Positions 49,955 to 61,456 of a stretch of 64,000 nt of DNA are shown in pieces. The notes under the pieces are model-generated. The model saw only the letters and a list, made by a program, of their open reading frames with translations, was not told the origin of the DNA and ran no database searches. The DNA is taken from contig NZ_CP009285.1 in assembly GCF_000758665.1 (NCBI RefSeq), forward strand, positions 4,712,001-4,776,000, in the 5' to 3' direction. The DNA is from Paenibacillus borealis (GTDB taxonomy: Bacteria; Bacillota; Bacilli; Paenibacillales; Paenibacillaceae). Position 1 is the first letter of the stretch, and every line of letters begins with the position of its first letter. The position numbers and the translations under genes were made by a program.

Positions 49955-50126
49955 AGTGTCACTGCGGTGAACTTTGGACTTCCGGCCGCTGTTGTCCCCA
50001 GATTTCTTGATTCCATACTGCTATCCGCAGTGGAAATCCGGTGACAAAGGCGGTCGCTACCGCTCCTACAGTTCCAAATTTCCCCTTCGTTCCTTACAGC
50101 TTTTGATCTTATCTTCGTTCAATTAT
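49955..50126. repeat. Dispersed intergenic repeat A, copy 2
   Basis: Same orientation as copy 1 (5898-6065). Shared blocks: CACTGCGGTG, TTTGGACTTCCGGCCGCTGTT (in two parts, with a small gap), GGCGATCGCTACCGCTCCT in copy 1 against GGCGGTCGCTACCGCTCCT here. It fills the gap between pncB and pncA. Non-coding. Confidence 0.75.
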
Positions 50127-50134
50127 ATTTTTAT

Positions 50135-50677
50135 CTATGTGGAAGCGACGACCGTCGCCCCGAGACTGCCCCGGAAATGTCCCAGTGCCCAAGTGTGGCC
50201 GTCAGGGTTGAAGCTGGCTACTGCATCTTCATGCACAATGATGCTGAAACCCAGATTGTACGCATCCACTGCCGTATGCAGCACGCAGATATCTGTACAG
50301 ACTCCAATCAGGTGGAGTTCAGTGATGCCACGTTCACGCAGCTTCAGTGCAAGATCCGTGCCGCTAAAAGCGCTGTACCGCGTTTTGTCCATCCAATAGA
50401 TGGCTTCACGGTTCGCTTCGTACACAGCCTTCAGGCTGCCATAGAGCTCACGTCCCTGACTTCCCCGCAGATTATGCGGCGGAAACAATTTGCTCTCCGG
50501 ATGGTAAGGATCATCCGCTTCATGCAGGTCTACAGCCATCACAACATAATCCCCGCTTTGCACGAACTGTTCCGTGAGCTGGCTAACCCGTGGCGCAATG
50601 TCGATACCGGGCTGACCTACCGGCAGACTTCCGTCAATGAAGTCATTGGTGAAATCAATTACGATGAGTGCTCTCAT
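50135..50677 (-). CDS. pncA: Nicotinamidase (isochorismatase family)
   Basis: 180 aa. Catalytic triad is Asp8 (VIDFTNDF), Lys98 (MDKTRYS) and Cys131 (GVCTDICVLHT); metal ligands Asp50 and His52 appear in AVDLHEADDPYHP. Hydrolyses nicotinamide to nicotinate, the substrate of PncB. AGGAGG lies 10 bases before the ATG. Downstream neighbour of the NrtR-like gene by 48 bases. Confidence 0.9.
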   Translation of the reverse strand: MRALIVIDFTNDFIDGSLPVGQPGIDIAPRVSQLTEQFVQSGDYVVMAVDLHEADDPYHPESKLFPPHNLRGSQGRELYGSLKAVYEANREAIYWMDKTRYSAFSGTDLALKLRERGITELHLIGVCTDICVLHTAVDAYNLGFSIIVHEDAVASFNPDGHTWALGHFRGSLGATVVAST

Positions 50678-50725
50678 AAGCAGACCGCCTCCTAAAAGTA
50701 TTGTGAGCTTAAGCTTCCCAGCATC

Positions 50726-51496
50726 TTAGGTATAGATCGATAATAAAGGCTCGTGGTCCGTGAACATATACAGCTGGGCCGGACGCTGGGAGTATTGATT
50801 GGAGCTGAGCGGATTGCCCGCTTCATCACTTACTTCCTTTAATATACCCTGCCGGCTGCGTGTTGACGTAATTTTACGGATAAAATTCGGTTCTTTGAAT
50901 TCAGGCACGACCGTCTGGATCACCTGATACAGCTCACTCAGCGTGAAATGGCGCGGCAGAAACTGCCGTGCAATCGTCGTCTGCAGCATTTGCTGCTGAA
51001 TCCGCAGATAAGCGTCAGTAATAATATCATGGTGGTCAAAAGCCAGCTCCAGCTCCTCCAGCGCTTCTTGCAGGGTGAACAGGCCGACCTCTCCTGCATC
51101 ATCAGAGGCTTGCCGCTGCTCCAGCATCCACTCCTCCACCAGTGCAAAAAATGCATGGCTGATGATCCAGCCGCGCGGGTCACGTCCCGGCTTGCTGTAG
51201 ACTCCGAGATATTCCAAATGGCCGCCGTCCACGCCGGTCTCTTCTTTGAGTTCGCGCGTAGCCGCGTCATAGATTGATTCGTCTTCCTGGCAGAAGCCGC
51301 CCGGCAGGGCCCACATGCCCGCATATGGCCATTTTTTGCGCCGGATCAGCATAACTTTCAGTTCCCGCAGCGGGAGTGTCTTCGTGACCGTCTTCCGTTC
51401 GCGTTTGGTCAGCGTAAACATGACAATATCCGCCGGAACGCCGTCCGGAGTGCGGTATTTTTTGGCGTTATAGGTTTGTTCCACGTTCTCGCTCAC
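50726..51496 (-). CDS. NrtR-like Nudix protein with C-terminal winged helix
   Basis: 256 aa from GTG at 51496 (AAAGGA upstream). Nudix box GGFCQEDESIYDAATRELKEETGV (in parts: GGFCQEDES, REL, EETG) is a full GX5EX7REUXEEXGU match, so catalytic ADP-ribose-type hydrolysis is possible. The C-terminal 80 residues (FTLSELYQVIQTVVPEF; NFIRKITST) form a winged helix. NrtR regulators bind NAD salvage promoters and are released by ADP-ribose. Context with pncA and pncB strongly supports this role. Confidence 0.8.
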   Translation of the reverse strand: MSENVEQTYNAKKYRTPDGVPADIVMFTLTKRERKTVTKTLPLRELKVMLIRRKKWPYAGMWALPGGFCQEDESIYDAATRELKEETGVDGGHLEYLGVYSKPGRDPRGWIISHAFFALVEEWMLEQRQASDDAGEVGLFTLQEALEELELAFDHHDIITDAYLRIQQQMLQTTIARQFLPRHFTLSELYQVIQTVVPEFKEPNFIRKITSTRSRQGILKEVSDEAGNPLSSNQYSQRPAQLYMFTDHEPLLSIYT

Positions 51497-51592
51497 TTTA
51501 GATCATCCTTTGCCGCAGCTATATTTGCTGTTCGTATCTTTTAATGTACCAAACCTGTCCTCTTAAAATCAACCGCAGTTCGCGCTATATAT

Positions 51593-51621
51593 GAAAAAGG
51601 GACGGATTCTCATCCGCCCCG
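51593..51621 (-). terminator. Terminator of ricA
   Basis: Minus-strand GGGGCGGAT / ATCCGTCCC with a GAGA loop, then TTTTT, 12 bases after the ricA stop. Confidence 0.8.
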
Positions 51622-51632
51622 GGAGTATTCTG

Positions 51633-52085
51633 TTAGTCCCCGCAAGTGGATGGAGGCGCTTCTGTGCCTGCTTCCACATTGATTTTGTCGGAGACGGTGT
51701 CCCTGATCACGGAGATGACCAGCTGCAGCAGATAGTTAATGTCGCTCTGGCTCTGCTGGAATTCATTCACGACCGGAATGCTGTCAATTTCATCCTGCAG
51801 CACTTCAATCTCCTGTTCGATCTTGGCGACCATCGCCTGATTCTTGAAGCTCTCAAAGGCCACAATCTCCTTCTGCTTCTTCTTAATGGTAGCAATCAGA
51901 CCCTGCACACGATCGTGATTCAGAATCTTCTGCTCGGCCTGCTGGAAATGCCGGACCTCTTCACTGGTGGAGATGAGTGTAGCCAGCTCCTTCGCTTTGC
52001 CCATAATATCCTCTCTTACGATTAAATCACGGGTGTTGTGGGTCTGCATGCCGTATTCATTCAAACGCGCTTCTTCCTGGCTCAT
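51633..52085 (-). CDS. ricA: RicA (YmcA)-type regulatory protein
   Basis: 150 aa, all helical. KAKELATLISTSEEVRHFQQAEQ and IPVVNEFQQSQSDINYLLQLV match YlbF/YmcA family proteins. RicA forms a complex with RicF/RicT that influences RNA maturation, competence, sporulation and biofilm in B. subtilis. In Bacillus it carries C-terminal Cys for an Fe-S cluster; here one Cys (STCGD) remains near the end. Gene order miaB-ricA is conserved with B. subtilis ymcB-ymcA. Gap to miaB is 24 bases. Confidence 0.85.
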   Translation of the reverse strand: MSQEEARLNEYGMQTHNTRDLIVREDIMGKAKELATLISTSEEVRHFQQAEQKILNHDRVQGLIATIKKKQKEIVAFESFKNQAMVAKIEQEIEVLQDEIDSIPVVNEFQQSQSDINYLLQLVISVIRDTVSDKINVEAGTEAPPSTCGD

Positions 52086-52109
52086 TCTTCTCGCCCCATT
52101 TCTCTATAA

Positions 52110-53693
52110 TTAGAGGACCGCTGCGGCTTCCGCCAGATAGTCCCCTTTGATGTACCATGTCTTCGTACCGGTGATTCTCACCTGCACCATCGTGCCGACC
52201 AGTGACGGCGGGCCTTCGAAATGCACCAGCTTGCTGTCACGCGTACGTCCGGCGAGCACATTGATGTTATTCTTGCTCTCGCCTTCCACCAGCACCTCGA
52301 CCAGCTTGCCGAGCATCCGCTCGTTGCCCAGCCGGCTCTGCTCTTTGATCAGATCGTTCAGACGCTGCAGTCTTGCGCTCTTGACTTCAGCCGGAACGTT
52401 ATCTTCCATTGCAGCAGCAGGTGTACCTTCACGCGGAGAATAAATAAAGGTATACGCCATATCATACCCTACTTCGCGCACTAGCGACAGTGTCTCTTCG
52501 AATTGTTCTTCGGTTTCACCGGGGAACCCGACGATAATATCCGTAGTCAATACCGCATCCGGCACACCTGCTTTGATCTTGCGGACCAGCTCCAGATAAG
52601 CTTCACGGGTGTATTTGCGGCTCATCCGCTTCAGTACTGCTGTGCTTCCCGACTGCACCGGCAGATGGATATGCTCCACCAGATTGCCGCCTTTGCCGAG
52701 CACATGAATCAATTTATCGTCAAAATCACGGGGATGCGACGTCATGAAGCGGATACGCGGAATATCGATCCCCCGCATGTCATCCATCAGGTCCCCGAAT
52801 GTATAGTTAATGTCCGTAAAATCCTTCCCGTAGGCGTTTACATTCTGCCCCAGCAGCGTAACTTCCTTGAACCCCTGGCGGGCCAGCTCGCGCACTTCAG
52901 CAATGACATCTTCAGGACGCCGGCTGCGCTCCTTGCCCCGTGTGAACGGCACTATACAGTATGTACAGAACTTGTCACAGCCGTACATGATATTTACCCA
53001 CGCGCGCAAGCCTTCCCGCTTCTTGGGCAGGTTCTCAATAATGTCGCCTTCCTTGGACCAGACCTCGATGACCAGCTCCCTGCTGAACACCGCTTCCTTA
53101 ATCAGCTCCGGCAGCCGGTGAATATTATGCGTACCGAAGATCATATCCACGAAACCATACCGGTTCATAATCCGGTTGACCACGCCTTCTTCCTGGGACA
53201 TGCAGCCGCAGATCCCGAGCAGCAGGCCCGGCTTTTCCAGCTTGAGCGATTTGAGATGACCCAGCTCTCCGAACACCTTATCTTCCGCATTCTCGCGGAT
53301 TGCACATGTATTTAATAGAATAAGATCAGCATCTCTGCGGTCTTCAACTGCCCGGTAACCTAATTGCTCCAGCATACCCTTCATCGTTTCGGTATCATGC
53401 TCATTCATTTGGCAGCCGTAGGTGGTGATATGATAGGTTTTGCCCTGACCGAAATCCTCCATCTCCGGCGGAATCTCGAAATGGTACAGCACCTCGATCT
53501 CTTCCTTGCCGCGGCGCTTGCCTTCCCTGTAATCCGGCTGGCTGTTGATCTGTACATTTCTGCCTTTAATGCGGTAGGTGGTCTTGCCCTCTTGCTCACT
53601 GATCACTTTGGCATCCGTAAAATCAAAATACTTGGAGTAATCCTTGCCCTGGGTGGATTTGAAGTCCGCTGAGTTCCGGTTCTCCTTCGTCAT
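52110..53693 (-). CDS. miaB: tRNA methylthiotransferase
   Basis: 527 aa. N-terminal UPF0004 domain ([30 protein letters not shown]), radical-SAM motif CDKFCTYC, and a C-terminal TRAM domain. MiaB adds the 2-methylthio group to i6A37 in tRNA. RBS AAGGAAG upstream of the ATG. Two [4Fe-4S] clusters are implied by the six conserved cysteines. Start region (about 80 residues) is charged, a common extension in Bacillales. Confidence 0.9.
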   Translation of the reverse strand: MTKENRNSADFKSTQGKDYSKYFDFTDAKVISEQEGKTTYRIKGRNVQINSQPDYREGKRRGKEEIEVLYHFEIPPEMEDFGQGKTYHITTYGCQMNEHDTETMKGMLEQLGYRAVEDRRDADLILLNTCAIRENAEDKVFGELGHLKSLKLEKPGLLLGICGCMSQEEGVVNRIMNRYGFVDMIFGTHNIHRLPELIKEAVFSRELVIEVWSKEGDIIENLPKKREGLRAWVNIMYGCDKFCTYCIVPFTRGKERSRRPEDVIAEVRELARQGFKEVTLLGQNVNAYGKDFTDINYTFGDLMDDMRGIDIPRIRFMTSHPRDFDDKLIHVLGKGGNLVEHIHLPVQSGSTAVLKRMSRKYTREAYLELVRKIKAGVPDAVLTTDIIVGFPGETEEQFEETLSLVREVGYDMAYTFIYSPREGTPAAAMEDNVPAEVKSARLQRLNDLIKEQSRLGNERMLGKLVEVLVEGESKNNINVLAGRTRDSKLVHFEGPPSLVGTMVQVRITGTKTWYIKGDYLAEAAAVL

Positions 53694-53699
53694 CAGATT

Positions 53700-54047
53700 T
53701 ACACTTCCTTTATAAGTAATTCATGATATCAGATAGACACGCAATCAATATCAAATTATATCACATATAAGGATAATCTAACCATCCAGTTGATTGATCC
53801 AAGTTGTACGTTTTGCAACTTAGATTCACGGATAGCTGGTATTCGGAAGAATTGTTGTAGGAAATAAAAGAATAATCCTGCCGTGCCGCTTGAAAATGGT
53901 AAAATGCTGCCTTTTTATACGAAAATAAACGTAGGCTTTAGCAGGGATGAGCTTAGCACGTGTTTTAAAAGTAACTCTTTCGGGATAAACTTACTCTTAA
54001 AGGCGCAAAAAGTCCCCCTACCCCAATTATTGAGCGATTTTTAAAAA
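53700..54047. other. Intergenic region between miaB and IS110
   Basis: AT-rich, 350 bases. No gene seen. Direct flank of the IS element; exact element end was not identified. Should contain the miaB promoter near 53700. Confidence 0.5.
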
Positions 54048-55280
54048 TCAGCTCGTTTCGGGGGACGTCACTTGAACCGTTAAGCCTAACTTTTCGATTT
54101 GTTTCAAGTAATAAGCTAACGCCTTTTCCTTGGACGTGCTCTCCGGCACGTCCTTTTCTTCGTATCCGGATCTGTTTTTCATTAAGCTATAAATAATCTT
54201 TATCAGTAAATGTGCCGTGGCTACACACGCTTTTTTGTCTCCACGCCGTTTTCGAACCCGCCTAAAGTGCTGACCGATACGATTGGAGGATTTCTCATTG
54301 GCCCATGCCGCCTGGGTTAACGCGCGTTTCAAAAACTTGTTTCCCGGCAGACATTTCGTTTTAGATTTCCTTCCTGCACTTTCCTTGTTTCCCGGGCTGA
54401 CGCCCGCCCAAGACGTCAATTGTTCCTCCGTTTCGAAACGCTGGTGAACCTCCGGACCGAGTTCAGCAAAAATAGCTGCTGCCGTATTGCGTTCAATCCC
54501 AGGGATTGAATCTAGCCACTCCAGCTCTTCGGCATACGGAGCTAGCTTGCATTCAATCCGGGCTTCCACTTGCTCGATTTGCTTCTCCAGATATAACAGA
54601 TGATCCCAGTGAAGCCGCATCATCTCCCGATGATGACGACGCACACGCCCATTCAATGCTTCCATGAGTTCAGGGACTTTTTTCTTTAGTTTTGTCTTCA
54701 CGAGCCCGCGAAGCTGCTCTTCGTCCAGCACCTCGCCATCCATTAATTGCTCTAGCAACAAGCGGCCCGATACGCCAAAGACATCCGTGATGAAACTGGA
54801 CAATTTAATATTTCCATCCTGCAGCAGTTTATGAATCCGATTCTTTTCGGCCGTGATCGCTTGGACCATTTTCACCCGGTACCGGGTCCAGTCCCGCAGA
54901 TCCCGCAGTTGCTCGGGCAGGACTACACTGGCTTGAACCAATCCGCACCGATGGAGTTTCGCAATCCAAAAGGCATCGTTCATATCGGTTTTTCGTCCAG
55001 GAATGTTTTTAATCGTCCGAGCATTCGCCAAGACGATGTCGCACGTCGATTCGAGTACATTCCAGACCGGTTTCCACAATACGCCTGTACTCTCCATCGC
55101 CACCGCCTGACACTGATTTGCGATAAGCCAGTCCTGAAGCCGCAATAATTCACGCGTTGTCGTTCCGAACGTCGAGATTTGCTTTTGGGGAGTGTGATCC
55201 AGCGGTCCGTTTAGAATACAAGCGACGACCGTTTTGTTATGAACATCGAGACCTGCACAGCATTCGCGTATAGCATCCAT
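54048..55280 (-). CDS. IS110-family transposase
   Basis: 410 aa. N-terminal RuvC-like DEDD domain: GLDVHNKTVVA, AMESTGVLW, KTDMNDAFWIAK. C-terminal Transposase_20 domain: LDSIPGIERNTAAAIFAELGP, then SWAGVSPGNKESAGRKSK with the candidate catalytic Ser. Full length, so the element could be active. IS110 family elements excise and insert by a recombination guided by a bridge RNA encoded in the non-coding end of the element. Confidence 0.9.
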   Translation of the reverse strand: MDAIRECCAGLDVHNKTVVACILNGPLDHTPQKQISTFGTTTRELLRLQDWLIANQCQAVAMESTGVLWKPVWNVLESTCDIVLANARTIKNIPGRKTDMNDAFWIAKLHRCGLVQASVVLPEQLRDLRDWTRYRVKMVQAITAEKNRIHKLLQDGNIKLSSFITDVFGVSGRLLLEQLMDGEVLDEEQLRGLVKTKLKKKVPELMEALNGRVRRHHREMMRLHWDHLLYLEKQIEQVEARIECKLAPYAEELEWLDSIPGIERNTAAAIFAELGPEVHQRFETEEQLTSWAGVSPGNKESAGRKSKTKCLPGNKFLKRALTQAAWANEKSSNRIGQHFRRVRKRRGDKKACVATAHLLIKIIYSLMKNRSGYEEKDVPESTSKEKALAYYLKQIEKLGLTVQVTSPETS

Positions 55281-55480
55281 GAATCTATTCCTACTTTCCT
55301 GTCAATTCACAAATCATGCGCTCATTCGTGTAGAATTTTATACACGCACTTTGATGTGCAATAGGCGGTGCCTGAGAGTCGCAATAGGACAGTTTGTACA
55401 ACAGGGTTTTTGGCCCCAATAAAGGCTCGTCCACAGATTTGTTATCTTCAGTTTTTCCAGGTTTAGAATGTAGAAACATA
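54048..55480 (-). mobile_element. IS110-family insertion sequence (approximate extent)
   Basis: Transposase gene plus the adjacent non-coding DNA upstream of it (55281-55480), where an IS110 bridge RNA would be encoded. Termini are not defined by inverted repeats in this family, and I could not place them. Composition is distinct from miaB on one side and similar to the AT-rich segment on the other. Confidence 0.55.
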
Positions 55481-55660
55481 GAGAATACCTATTTTCATTC
55501 TAGGGGGTGACGCCACAGCGTCATGAGCGTTTGTACAACAATTCTGGATTTAGGCCTGCAGGATGAAGGAAATGTTGTATTTTGTGCAGGATTATATAAA
55601 AAGTTACCAGAGCTATATCACAAAAAAAGCCCGCTGCAAGGCAGAGCTTCTCTTGAATCC
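55281..55660. other. Non-coding region flanking IS110
   Basis: No supported gene. GTTTGTACAACA occurs at 55392-55403 and again at 55529-55540. The second copy lies in a larger imperfect dyad (TACAACA and TGTTGTA about 40 bases apart). Possible IS end, bridge-RNA gene or small dispersed element. Confidence 0.5.
55622..55650 (-). terminator. Terminator of the 44-aa gene
   Basis: Minus-strand hairpin with AGCTCTGC/GCAG-C-GGGCT pairing followed by seven T, 16 bases after the 44-aa stop codon. Confidence 0.6.
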
Positions 55661-55665
55661 CACTT

Positions 55666-55800
55666 TTAATGATGCGGTATAAGCTCCTGAATACTAAATT
55701 TCTCCACTCCGTTGACGGTTTCCACCAGCACCCATTTCTTACAGCGAACCGCCGCCCCTACCGTATGGTGTTCATTCACTTCATCGAAGTTGAGGTTCAT
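55666..55800 (-). CDS. Small protein (44 aa)
   Basis: Starts MNLNFDEVNEHHTVGAAVR and ends SIQELIPHH. Begins 7 bases after the EamA stop codon, so it may be its co-transcribed partner, and is followed by an intrinsic terminator. A weak GAGAG precedes the ATG. Unrecognised; composition is soluble and mildly acidic. Confidence 0.45.
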   Translation of the reverse strand: MNLNFDEVNEHHTVGAAVRCKKWVLVETVNGVEKFSIQELIPHH

Positions 55801-55807
55801 AAATCTC

Positions 55808-56704
55808 TCAGTCCCTTTTTTCTTGTTTCTTTCTCTCTGATATAAACAAACCTGTTAACGTAAGTACAATACCGAATACGGAGGCTCCTGTCATTTTTTC
55901 CTGAAGTACAATAACAGACGTGACTACGGTAATTACGGGAACCATGTAAATGTATATACTTGTTTTTACGGCGCCTAATATTTTAACTGCAGAATTCCAC
56001 GTTACAAAGCAAAGCGCGGATGCTGCTAACCCCAGAAAAAGGATGTTAAACAAATGGGCTGGTGTCAGCAGTTCATTCAGGCTTGGCTTAAATCCGAATA
56101 TGAATAAGGCCGGAACCATAAATACCAATCCATATAAGATAATTCTCCGCGTTGCCTGAATTGTGTTATATTGAAACCCGCTGATTTTCTTCGTCAGAAT
56201 AGAATAGGCAGCCCATACCACAGCAGCTACAACAGCCAAAATATCTCCAAACGGATTTATTTTCAGGCTGCTGCTTCCATGAAAGCTAATGATAAAAATG
56301 CCGGTAACTGCGATTAAAAACCCGGCAAAAAACTGAATTTTCAATCTCTCTCCATCTAAAAACCGGTGGGCAAAAATCGCAGTAAAAAACGGTGCAATGG
56401 AAATGATGACACCTACATTGGAAGCAAACGTGTAGGTTAAAGCAATATTTTCAAGTAGATAGTATAGCGTAACGCCAGACAAACCCGCCCCGGCAAAATA
56501 CAACTCATGTATGCTTTCCTTGGCTTTGAGCCTATTAGGATAAATAAGGAGTAACACAAGAAAACCAATGGCAAACCTTAGAAATAATATTTCAATTGGA
56601 GTTAGAACGTCTAACAGTATCTTGGTGGATATAAAAGTTGTACCCCATATAAAAATCGTAATAAATGCAAACAGATGTCCTTGAATCTCATTTTGTCTAC
56701 CCAT
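55808..56704 (-). CDS. EamA/DMT-family transporter
   Basis: 298 aa, ten predicted transmembrane helices in two EamA repeats (e.g. GHLFAFITIFIWGTTFIS, LAVVAAVVWAAYSILTKKI). DMT proteins export amino acids or small metabolites. GAGAGGG precedes the ATG. Downstream of an AraC-type regulator by 24 bases, likely its target. AT-richer than the chromosome average. Confidence 0.85.
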   Translation of the reverse strand: MGRQNEIQGHLFAFITIFIWGTTFISTKILLDVLTPIEILFLRFAIGFLVLLLIYPNRLKAKESIHELYFAGAGLSGVTLYYLLENIALTYTFASNVGVIISIAPFFTAIFAHRFLDGERLKIQFFAGFLIAVTGIFIISFHGSSSLKINPFGDILAVVAAVVWAAYSILTKKISGFQYNTIQATRRIILYGLVFMVPALFIFGFKPSLNELLTPAHLFNILFLGLAASALCFVTWNSAVKILGAVKTSIYIYMVPVITVVTSVIVLQEKMTGASVFGIVLTLTGLFISERKKQEKRD

Positions 56705-56728
56705 GATAACCCTCTCATTGGCCCGAAG

Positions 56729-57556
56729 TCAGTTTTGCGCAGCTTTAAAAATATTCATATATTGTTTAGGGGTAAGTCCTATAAATTTTTTGAAAAAATT
56801 AGAGAAATGGCTTTGGTCAGTGAACCCGGTCTCTTGCGCAACATCAATAGGTTTAACTCCCTGCTCCAGCATTTTCTTAGCCTTGTCAATCCGGATGGTT
56901 TCCAGATAGCTGTAGGGCGATATCCCCTTTTGCTTAGTAAAGGAACGAAGCAGGTAGTATTTACTTAGCCCCGTCAAATTGCAGAGGTCAGCCAGCAAGA
57001 TATTATCCATGTAGTGCTGCTCTAAGAATTCACCGACCTTCCTTACTTCTGCACTTTGCTCTGTATTCTCCGCCGGCACTGCCTGCTCCGTGTAGTCTTC
57101 AATCAGCTGCTCCAGGAGGAAGAAGAAGCTCTCCTCTTTTCTAAAGTCTCTTTCTTCCTCCATTAGCATTTGGTGCAGCTCTCGGAGCACAGGAACCCAT
57201 TCGCTGTGAAAAATAACCTGAGGCGTAAAATAGGGCAGATACTCTTTTCCGGTTATATCTAAGACCGCCTTACTCATAATTTCCGGTTGAATATTGATGC
57301 AGCGGTAATCCAGCGTTTTGCCATCAATCTGTTCGCAAGCGTGATTGTCGCGGGGGTTAAAAAGAAGTAGATCACCCGGCTCTATAGTGTATTCTTTATT
57401 TTTGCAGGACAAAAACCGCTGACCTTGTTCGATATATCTAATCACATAATACTCATGAAAATGGTTAGGGAATTTTTGCATGATTCCTTGAAAATGGTAG
57501 GCTTCAACTTTTAATTCAGCGTCGTATTTTACGGTCCGTATTTCCTGTTTCATCAT
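56729..57556 (-). CDS. AraC-family transcriptional regulator with cupin domain
   Basis: 275 aa. N-terminal cupin-like sensor domain (FPNHFHEYYVIRYI, EPGDLLLFNPRDNH). C-terminal two-HTH AraC domain (ADLCNLTGLSKYYLLRSF; PIDVAQETGFTDQSHFSNFF). Likely activates the EamA transporter gene in response to a small ligand. GGAAGGG precedes ATG. Confidence 0.85.
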   Translation of the reverse strand: MMKQEIRTVKYDAELKVEAYHFQGIMQKFPNHFHEYYVIRYIEQGQRFLSCKNKEYTIEPGDLLLFNPRDNHACEQIDGKTLDYRCINIQPEIMSKAVLDITGKEYLPYFTPQVIFHSEWVPVLRELHQMLMEEERDFRKEESFFFLLEQLIEDYTEQAVPAENTEQSAEVRKVGEFLEQHYMDNILLADLCNLTGLSKYYLLRSFTKQKGISPYSYLETIRIDKAKKMLEQGVKPIDVAQETGFTDQSHFSNFFKKFIGLTPKQYMNIFKAAQN

Positions 57557-57694
57557 TCGTCTTCCCTTCCAGCGTTTTTCAAGCTTAGTATACTATAGGT
57601 GAAGATTGTGTTCTTGTATGATATTGCTCTCCTCAATGCTGCAACTCCGGCGGGCCGTGGCTATTCAGGAGTATATCCCAGCGGCAAACCACCC

Positions 57695-57757
57695 CCACAA
57701 AGTGGGGCCATAGCTTCGATGTTTATTCAGGTACTTTCCGGGGACCCCAAAACATAT
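57695..57757. repeat. Dispersed repeat B, copy 2
   Basis: Shares CACAAAG-GGGGCCAT, ACTTCGATG-TTATTCAGG, CTTTCCGGGG-CCCC and AACATAT-type blocks with copy 1 at 27878-27942, same orientation. Non-coding. Confidence 0.65.
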
Positions 57758-57772
57758 AAATTCGCACACCGC

Positions 57773-57811
57773 AAAAAAAGCCCGGCCTAAGAGTAAGGCT
57801 CCGGACTTTTT
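57773..57811 (-). terminator. Terminator of collagen-like gene
   Basis: Minus-strand AGTCCGGAGCCT/AGGCCGGGCT pairing followed by seven T, 23 bases after the stop. Confidence 0.7.
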
Positions 57812-57834
57812 AGCTCTGCTTGCCATAAACGAGT

Positions 57835-60081
<2,247 letters not shown>

Positions 60082-60336
60082 CTCTCACTCTCCTTCCTAT
60101 GAACCTGCCAAATTCAAAAATTTACTCCTCCCCTCAAAAACTCCTCTTTATAGCAGTATTCGCGATTAACGCTAGAGGGTTGGGTGAGTTGGCACTATTT
60201 TATAGAACAGTTTGATTGAAAGCGATCGCATCCTTCGCAACGCAAAAAGCACCCCATAACAACAGCCATCAGCGGATAAACCTGAAGTTTATCGTAATGT
60301 CCATTGCATGGAGCGCTATTGATTACAAATTATCTA

Positions 60337-61431
60337 TTAATATAAAGTCTTCGTTGCATCGGATGTGAAGTGAATGATCTCACCAATTGTGCCGGCCTGC
60401 ACTTTAGCTGGCCAAGCCGGATCGCTGATCAGGGCTCTGCCTACCGCGACGAGATCGAACTCTGCCTTGTCCAGCCGCTCCAGCAGCAGTTCAATATTGT
60501 CTTCCTGATTCTTCTCTGTGACTACGCTAGGGAATGCGCTGTCGAGTCCAACGGAGCCCACCGTGATCGTCGGTTTACCGGTAATCTTCTTCGTCCAGCC
60601 CGCCAGATTGAGATCTGAGCCTTCGAATTCCGGCTGCCAGAAACGCCGGGTAGAGCAGTGGAAGATATCCACACCTGCATTGCTAAGCGGTGTCAGGAAG
60701 CGGGCAAGGTCTTCCGGAGTCTCCACCAGCCTTGCGTCATAATGGCCGCCCTTCCACTGCGAGAAGCGGAGCACTATCGGGAAATCCGGCCCTACCGCGC
60801 GGCGGCAGGCATCAATCACTTCAACAGCGAAGGTTGTGCGTGCCTCGAGATCACCGCCATATTCGTCGGTCCGGCGGTTGGTCTTCTCCCAGAAGAACTG
60901 GTCGATCAGATAACCATGGGCTCCGTGCAGTTCAATGCCGTCGAAACCAATAGCCTTGGCATCTTTGGCCGCTTTAGCAAAGGCGCTGACAATGCTCTGA
61001 ATTTCATTCTTGGTCATCGGCTCGGTAATCTGCTCACCGGCCAGATTAAGGCCTGAAGGGCCGATAGGCAGCGCCGAAGCATTGGGTAGCTCGCCAATAC
61101 TGCGGGCCATACCTACATGCCACAGCTGCGGAATGATCTTGCCTCCGGCTGCGTGCACTTCTTTCACTACCTGCGCCCATCCCTCCAGAGAGGCTTCGCC
61201 GTGAATATTTGGAATATCCGGATGGCTGACTGCCGCAGGATGATCGATAGCCGTCCCTTCGGTAACGATCAGGCCGACGCCGCCTTCTGCCCGACGGCGA
61301 TAGTATGCCGCTACCTCCGGACTAGCCACGCCCCCGGGAGATTGCGCACGTGTCATCGGTGCCATTACCACGCGGTTGGTCAGGGACAGGCCCCCTCCCT
61401 CAAAGGGTTCAAACAATTTATCGGTATTCAT
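60337..61431 (-). CDS. NADH:flavin oxidoreductase, Old Yellow Enzyme family
   Basis: 364 aa from ATG at 61431 (GGAGG upstream). FMN TIM-barrel with LTNRVVMAPMTRAQ, IDQFFWEKTNRRTDEYGG and FDLVAVGRALISDP, and HxxH-type active site (HGAHGYLIDQ). Likely reduces activated C=C bonds (NemA/YqiG class). An HxlR/MarR-type dyad sits just upstream, fitting electrophile induction. Confidence 0.88.
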   Translation of the reverse strand: MNTDKLFEPFEGGGLSLTNRVVMAPMTRAQSPGGVASPEVAAYYRRRAEGGVGLIVTEGTAIDHPAAVSHPDIPNIHGEASLEGWAQVVKEVHAAGGKIIPQLWHVGMARSIGELPNASALPIGPSGLNLAGEQITEPMTKNEIQSIVSAFAKAAKDAKAIGFDGIELHGAHGYLIDQFFWEKTNRRTDEYGGDLEARTTFAVEVIDACRRAVGPDFPIVLRFSQWKGGHYDARLVETPEDLARFLTPLSNAGVDIFHCSTRRFWQPEFEGSDLNLAGWTKKITGKPTITVGSVGLDSAFPSVVTEKNQEDNIELLLERLDKAEFDLVAVGRALISDPAWPAKVQAGTIGEIIHFTSDATKTLY

Positions 61432-61456
61432 GATCGGCCTCCGTTTCATAATATAA

